Shown here piece after piece: positions 7,015 to 9,346 of a stretch of 9,346 bases of DNA (positions are counted from its first letter, which is position 1; every line of letters starts with the position of its first letter). A model generated the notes under the pieces. That model made no database searches. It was not told the origin of the DNA and was given only the letters and a program-made list of their open reading frames with translations. Position numbers and translations under genes: made by a program. Source of the DNA: an uncultured Eubacteriales bacterium (GTDB lineage Bacteria > Bacillota > Clostridia > UMGS1883 > UMGS1540); NCBI GenBank assembly GCA_900552775.1, contig USAP01000065.1, positions 1 through 9,346 of the forward strand. The letters run 5' to 3'.

Positions 7015-7088
7015 TGGAGCGGGCAACGGGAATCGAACCCGCACGACCGGCTTGGGAAGCCGGGACTCTGCCATTGAGCTATGCCCGC
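7015..7088 (-). tRNA. tRNA-Gly (anticodon CCC)
   Basis: The minus strand gives a complete 74-nt cloverleaf. The acceptor is GCGGGCA/TGCCCGC (7 bp), with discriminator T and an encoded CCA (7017-7015). The D-arm is GCTC-AATGGCA-GAGT. The anticodon arm is CCGGC-TTCCCAA-GCCGG with CCC at positions 34-36, and the T-arm is GCGGG-TTCGATT-CCCGT. CCC reads the glycine codon GGG. Its 5' end lies only 4 nt after the sigH stop codon, so it is very likely carried on the sigH transcript and released by RNase P, unless a promoter lies within the 3' part of sigH. Confidence 0.95.
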
Positions 7089-7092
7089 ATAA

Positions 7093-7719
7093 TCAGCGCA
7101 TCTTGTCTATCTTTTTCTTAATGCGTTGAAGCGCATTGTCAATGGATTTGGGATCTCTTTGTAAAATAGTCCCGATTTCCTGATAAGACTTTCCCTTCAA
7201 GTAATATGAGAGAACACGGCGTTCAAACTGACTTAAAGCCGTTTTTATTTTTTGCTCGATATCTTCATATTGCTCTTTGTTCAAAATAATTTCCTCGGGG
7301 TTTACTACCTTTGCTTCCTCCCCGAGTATGTCCATGAGCGTCATTTCGTATTCCTCATCGAAAAGAGGTCTGTTAAGGGAAATATAGGTATTCAGCGGCG
7401 TATGCTTCTGCCTTGTTGCGGTTTTAATCGCGGTTATCATCTGTCTTGTGATGCAAAGCTCTGCAAAGCTGCGGAAACCCGACTGCTTTTCAGGGTTAAA
7501 ATCTCGAACTGCCTTAAATAACCCAACCATGCCCTCCTGAACAATATCCTCGTGATCTGCGCCAATGAGAAAATATGTTCTTGCTCGTTTTAGAACAGCG
7601 GTTCTATATTTCATCAGAAGAAACTCAAGTGCTTCATCATCTCCCGCCTGAGAAAGGGCAACAATCTGCTCGTCTGCAAGGTCGCAAAAGTTTTTTTTGT
7701 TTTCTCCTTTGTTACTCAT
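7093..7719 (-). CDS. sigH: RNA polymerase sporulation sigma factor SigH
   Basis: A 208-residue sigma-70-family factor that directs RNA polymerase to promoters of the transition to stationary phase and early sporulation. Region 2 lies at about 34-104 and includes Y49-F-L-I-G-A-D-H-E-D-I-V-Q-E-G-M-V-G-L-F-K-A-V-R-D-F, the signature of SigH (sigma-30, Spo0H). The following I-T-R-Q-M-I-T-A-I-K-T-A-T-R-Q-K-H (90-106) and S-L-N-R-P-L (114-119) are also SigH-like. Region 4 occupies about 153-207, with a helix-turn-helix near 174-203 (L-K-G-K-S-Y-Q-E-I-G). The length fits the family (about 210-220). The start at 7719 is set by a consensus promoter 36 nt upstream; its Shine-Dalgarno site is weak (AAAGTGAG around 7729-7736). 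This may limit translation. tRNA-Gly follows 4 nt after the TGA. The presence of SigH implies a sporulating or formerly sporulating lineage. Confidence 0.92.
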   Translation of the reverse strand: MSNKGENKKNFCDLADEQIVALSQAGDDEALEFLLMKYRTAVLKRARTYFLIGADHEDIVQEGMVGLFKAVRDFNPEKQSGFRSFAELCITRQMITAIKTATRQKHTPLNTYISLNRPLFDEEYEMTLMDILGEEAKVVNPEEIILNKEQYEDIEQKIKTALSQFERRVLSYYLKGKSYQEIGTILQRDPKSIDNALQRIKKKIDKMR

Positions 7720-7754
7720 TTCAATAACTCACTTTCTGACCTTTTGACTACTCA

Positions 7755-7783
7755 ATTATACACAAAAACAAAAGATTTGTCAA
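7755..7783 (-). promoter_or_regulatory. consensus sigma-A promoter of sigH
   Basis: On the minus strand TTGACA (7783-7778) is followed by 17 nt and TATAAT (7760-7755), a perfect match to the sigma-A consensus in both hexamers and spacing. Transcription should start near 7748, leaving a leader of about 29 nt. The surrounding bases are very AT-rich, which would favour an UP-element or AbrB-type regulator binding, but no specific operator can be named. Confidence 0.85.
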
Positions 7784-7828
7784 GTTAAAATTTTATTTTT
7801 TAAACAAAGTCAACGTAAAACTCATCAT

Positions 7829-7847
7829 TTTCAATTAATTTTTGAAA
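7829..7847. repeat. inverted repeat upstream of the sigH promoter
   Basis: TTTCAA (7829-7834) and TTGAAA (7842-7847) are separated by 7 nt. It lies about 46 nt upstream of the sigH -35 element, in the non-coding 7720-7974 spacer. It could be a regulator-binding site, but in sequence this AT-rich a 6-bp repeat may arise by chance. Confidence 0.25.
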
Positions 7848-7929
7848 TTATTTTAATGACATTTTAACAAAATATTCCACCAAAAAGGTTTAATATCTCT
7901 TAAAAAGCTTTATTTTTTAGCAAAACTAG

Positions 7930-7959
7930 CCAAATTTTTTTCATATGGATAAAATTTGG
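7930..7959 (-). terminator. inverted repeat, possible terminator after nif3
   Basis: CCAAATTTT (7930-7938) and AAAATTTGG (7951-7959) form a perfect 9-bp inverted repeat with a 12-nt loop, starting 15 nt after the Nif3-family stop. Its position suits a terminator for the minus-strand operon. However the sequence after it on that strand (CTAGTTTTGC) has only a short T-run, so it may be a weak terminator or a protein-binding palindrome. The rest of 7720-7974 is AT-rich spacer with no supported gene. Confidence 0.4.
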
Positions 7960-7974
7960 AACACAGCAAGGATT

Positions 7975-8751
7975 TTATCTGTATTTCATATTGAAAATAT
8001 CACGGTTTGCATTTGATATATATGTCTTAATATCATCACCCAAAATCCTCTCAAAAATAAGAGGTGCAAAAATCTCACTGTCGTAGTGGGAAACCTCTAT
8101 CAGATTAAGCCCCATTGCCGCCGCTTCCCTTGCCGCACCGTATTTTATGTCACCCGTAATGTAAACATCGGCATCGGCTTTGAGAACATCCTCCGTCAAT
8201 GACATTCCGCTTCCCGAGCAAAGCGCGGCACGCCTTACAATATCGCTTTCCTCCCCGACAAAGCGAATGTGGCGAAGCTTGTATACGTCTATAATTTTAT
8301 CGCACAGCTCGCCCATAGTCATATCGTCGGGCAAAAGCCCCACCCTGCCGAAACCTTCTCCTCCGGTGCCCGGCAGAACGGGACTTGTATTTTCTATTCC
8401 TATCATTGCCGCCATAAGGTCACAGAGACCGCCCTCGGCGCTGTCGAGATTTGTATGAGCGCTGTAAACCGAAATTTTGTTTTCCGCCAAAAATAAAAGA
8501 CACCTTCCAACGGCGCTGTCCGCCGTTATTGTCTTTATCGGATTAAAAATAAGCGGATGATGGCTCACAATGAGATTAGCACCGTATTCAGCCGCCTCAT
8601 GCGCCACATCGATATCAACGTCCAGCGTAAGCAATGCAGAGGTAATCTCACGCATATCATCTCCGAAAAGCAGTCCGACATTGTCATAGCTTTCCGCCAG
8701 GCTTGTCGGCGCGTAACTCTCAATTCTCCTTATAACGTCAGCAATTCTCAT
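7975..8751 (-). CDS. Nif3-like dinuclear metal-centre protein (YqfO/DUF34 family)
   Basis: A 258-residue cytoplasmic protein of the widespread NIF3/DUF34 family, which forms hexameric rings with a two-metal site per subunit. Proposed roles include a GTP cyclohydrolase-like or metal-chaperone activity, but the biochemical function is unsettled. Expected metal ligands are present: S-H64-H65-P, H99-T-N-L-D103, and H222-Y-D-S-E226. The N-terminal Y-D-N-V-G-L-L-F-G (22-30) and the G-D-I-K-Y (200-204) segment are family hallmarks. It is the short form, without the inserted PII-like domain found in some Bacillota members. The ATG at 8751 is chosen because the conserved M-R-I-A-D-V-I starts there and GAGGA lies at 8758-8762. 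An in-frame ATG at 8823 would overlap the preceding gene. It starts 19 nt after the stop of the truncated ATPase gene and is probably in its operon. Confidence 0.9.
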   Translation of the reverse strand: MRIADVIRRIESYAPTSLAESYDNVGLLFGDDMREITSALLTLDVDIDVAHEAAEYGANLIVSHHPLIFNPIKTITADSAVGRCLLFLAENKISVYSAHTNLDSAEGGLCDLMAAMIGIENTSPVLPGTGGEGFGRVGLLPDDMTMGELCDKIIDVYKLRHIRFVGEESDIVRRAALCSGSGMSLTEDVLKADADVYITGDIKYGAAREAAAMGLNLIEVSHYDSEIFAPLIFERILGDDIKTYISNANRDIFNMKYR

Positions 8752-8770
8752 GTTTTTTCCTCTTTTCTTT

Positions 8771-9271
8771 TCAGTTAAAAATTTTATCGGTAAGTCTGTC
8801 GGCGTCTTCCGAAAGCGCTTCAAAATCCATATAGGGCGTGTAAAATCCCTCTAAAAAGCTATGTGCCGCACGTGCGTCTGCCAAAGCATTTACGGCTTTT
8901 CGCAAAAGTCTTGAAGCTATTTCGAATCCCTCATCCACGCCGGACGGCACTTCTCTTAAATACTCATCAATATCAATAAAATCTTCACCCGACTCATGGT
9001 GATAATGATTGTAGGTTGTAAACGCTACTCCTATATCGGGAAGTATAACGTGTTCGGGTTTTGTGTCGGGAAACATCGGGCAGCAGAAAACTTCCGTCCT
9101 GTGTCCGCGCGACAAGGCAATACGCGCAATATTTCGCATGAAAATCTCCGTTCCGCAGCCTCCCCTCACCGATATCAGCCTGCATCCCGCGAAGGCGCTG
9201 TCCGTATAATTCACAAATCCATCGGGCGCCACGGCGCTTATGAAAAGCCTGCGCAATTCTCCGGCTTTGCC
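8771..9271 (-). CDS. C-terminal part of a duplicated-ATPase protein (PRK06851-like), N-terminus missing
   Basis: About 166 codons of a gene whose upstream part is absent. The text [16 protein letters not shown], followed by I-S-V-R-G-G-C-G-T and later [15 protein letters not shown] and a final Y-M-D-F-E-A-L, matches my memory of the second half of the Clostridia protein family known as PRK06851. That family has two P-loop-like halves in about 370 residues. Here the P-loop is degenerate: G-G-C-G-T-E-I replaces the expected G-x-x-G-T-G-K-S, so this half lacks the nucleotide-binding lysine. The frame has no convincing start: TTG at 9256 lacks a clear ribosome site, and the open frame runs on to about 9271-9280, where an unrelated GC-rich stretch begins. 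The break looks like an assembly or rearrangement junction rather than a true gene start. The cellular role is unknown. Confidence 0.6.
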   Translation of the reverse strand, partial: GKAGELRRLFISAVAPDGFVNYTDSAFAGCRLISVRGGCGTEIFMRNIARIALSRGHRTEVFCCPMFPDTKPEHVILPDIGVAFTTYNHYHHESGEDFIDIDEYLREVPSGVDEGFEIASRLLRKAVNALADARAAHSFLEGFYTPYMDFEALSEDADRLTDKIFN

Positions 9272-9346
9272 CGCATCTGCTCATTCCGGTCGTCACCGAC
9301 CCGAAGAAGGCGGCGGGCGCATTGCAGTGGGCGGTCTACGAGATGA
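9271..9346 (+). CDS. internal fragment of an FtsK/SpoIIIE DNA translocase, at a probable chimeric junction
   Basis: Reading from 9271 on the plus strand gives [20 protein letters not shown] and then A-V-Y-E-M up to the window end. This segment is characteristic of FtsK/SpoIIIE translocases, where it lies in the motor domain shortly after the Walker A motif. The residues directly upstream in the same frame (I-L-R-L-C) do not fit FtsK, so homology starts abruptly at about 9271. The piece has no start codon and is on the opposite strand to every other gene. It is about 64% GC by hand count, clearly richer than the rest of the window. I infer a foreign scrap joined at a contig end, or less likely a real recombination endpoint. 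It is a partial coding segment, not a gene. Confidence 0.7.

Noticed and set aside
7774..7783. Possible Spo0A box (TTTGTCAAG-like) at the sigH promoter
   Set aside because: The similarity comes from the complement of the -35 element TTGACA itself, and the central CG of the consensus box is absent.
8996..9346. 116-codon plus-strand frame running through the right edge
   Set aside because: It is antisense to the truncated ATPase gene, and at the end it is out of frame with the FtsK reading. It has no domain-like composition.
1..9346. CRISPR arrays, insertion sequences, toxin-antitoxin pairs, phage or defence genes
   Set aside because: No regularly spaced repeats, transposase motifs or known defence domains were seen. 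The eight Asp-rich repeats at 3943-5532 are protein-level motifs of one gene, not a DNA repeat array.

Overview
The window looks like a chromosomal piece of a spore-forming, Gram-positive member of the Clostridia (Bacillota), probably an uncultured gut- or rumen-type lineage. The evidence is a sporulation sigma factor of the SigH type, two textbook sigma-A promoters (TTGACA-17-TATAAT), purine-rich Shine-Dalgarno sites, an S-layer-homology (SLH) secreted protein and a Nif3/YqfO homologue. Nearly every gene is on the minus strand, so transcription runs from high to low coordinates. I saw no mobile element, CRISPR array, rRNA gene or phage gene.

Layout from high to low coordinates. (a) 9271-9346: a GC-rich plus-strand scrap encoding an internal piece of an FtsK/SpoIIIE DNA translocase. 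It abuts another gene in mid-frame and is most likely a chimeric assembly end. (b) 8771-9271: the C-terminal half of a duplicated-ATPase protein (PRK06851-like), cut at that junction, followed 19 nt later by a Nif3-family protein (7975-8751). (c) 7720-7974: an AT-rich spacer with inverted repeats and a consensus promoter that drives sigH (7093-7719). A tRNA-Gly(CCC) follows 4 nt after the sigH stop, then a shortened tRNA-like sequence, then a small double zinc-ribbon protein (6617-6886) and a strong intrinsic terminator (6549-6575). (d) 5551-6513 and 3943-5532: two secreted proteins, an SLH protein and an FG-GAP/VCBS-type repeat protein with eight Asp-rich calcium-binding-like motifs. They are 18 nt apart and look like one operon. 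(e) A second consensus promoter (3897-3925) drives a three-gene operon: a class II aldolase/short-chain dehydrogenase fusion (1911-3860), a PHP-domain protein (734-1867) and a LOG-family phosphoribohydrolase (138-719). A probable terminator follows at 84-122. (f) 1-83: short broken reading frames only.

Functionally, the sigH block is core regulation and translation, and the SLH/FG-GAP pair is cell-surface. The aldolase-SDR/PHP/LOG operon looks like a small carbohydrate or sugar-phosphate module with unknown substrate. I see no clearly new defence or mobile system. The items most worth checking are the FtsK junction, the degenerate P-loop of the truncated ATPase, the tRNA-like remnant, and the unassigned aldolase-SDR/PHP/LOG operon.
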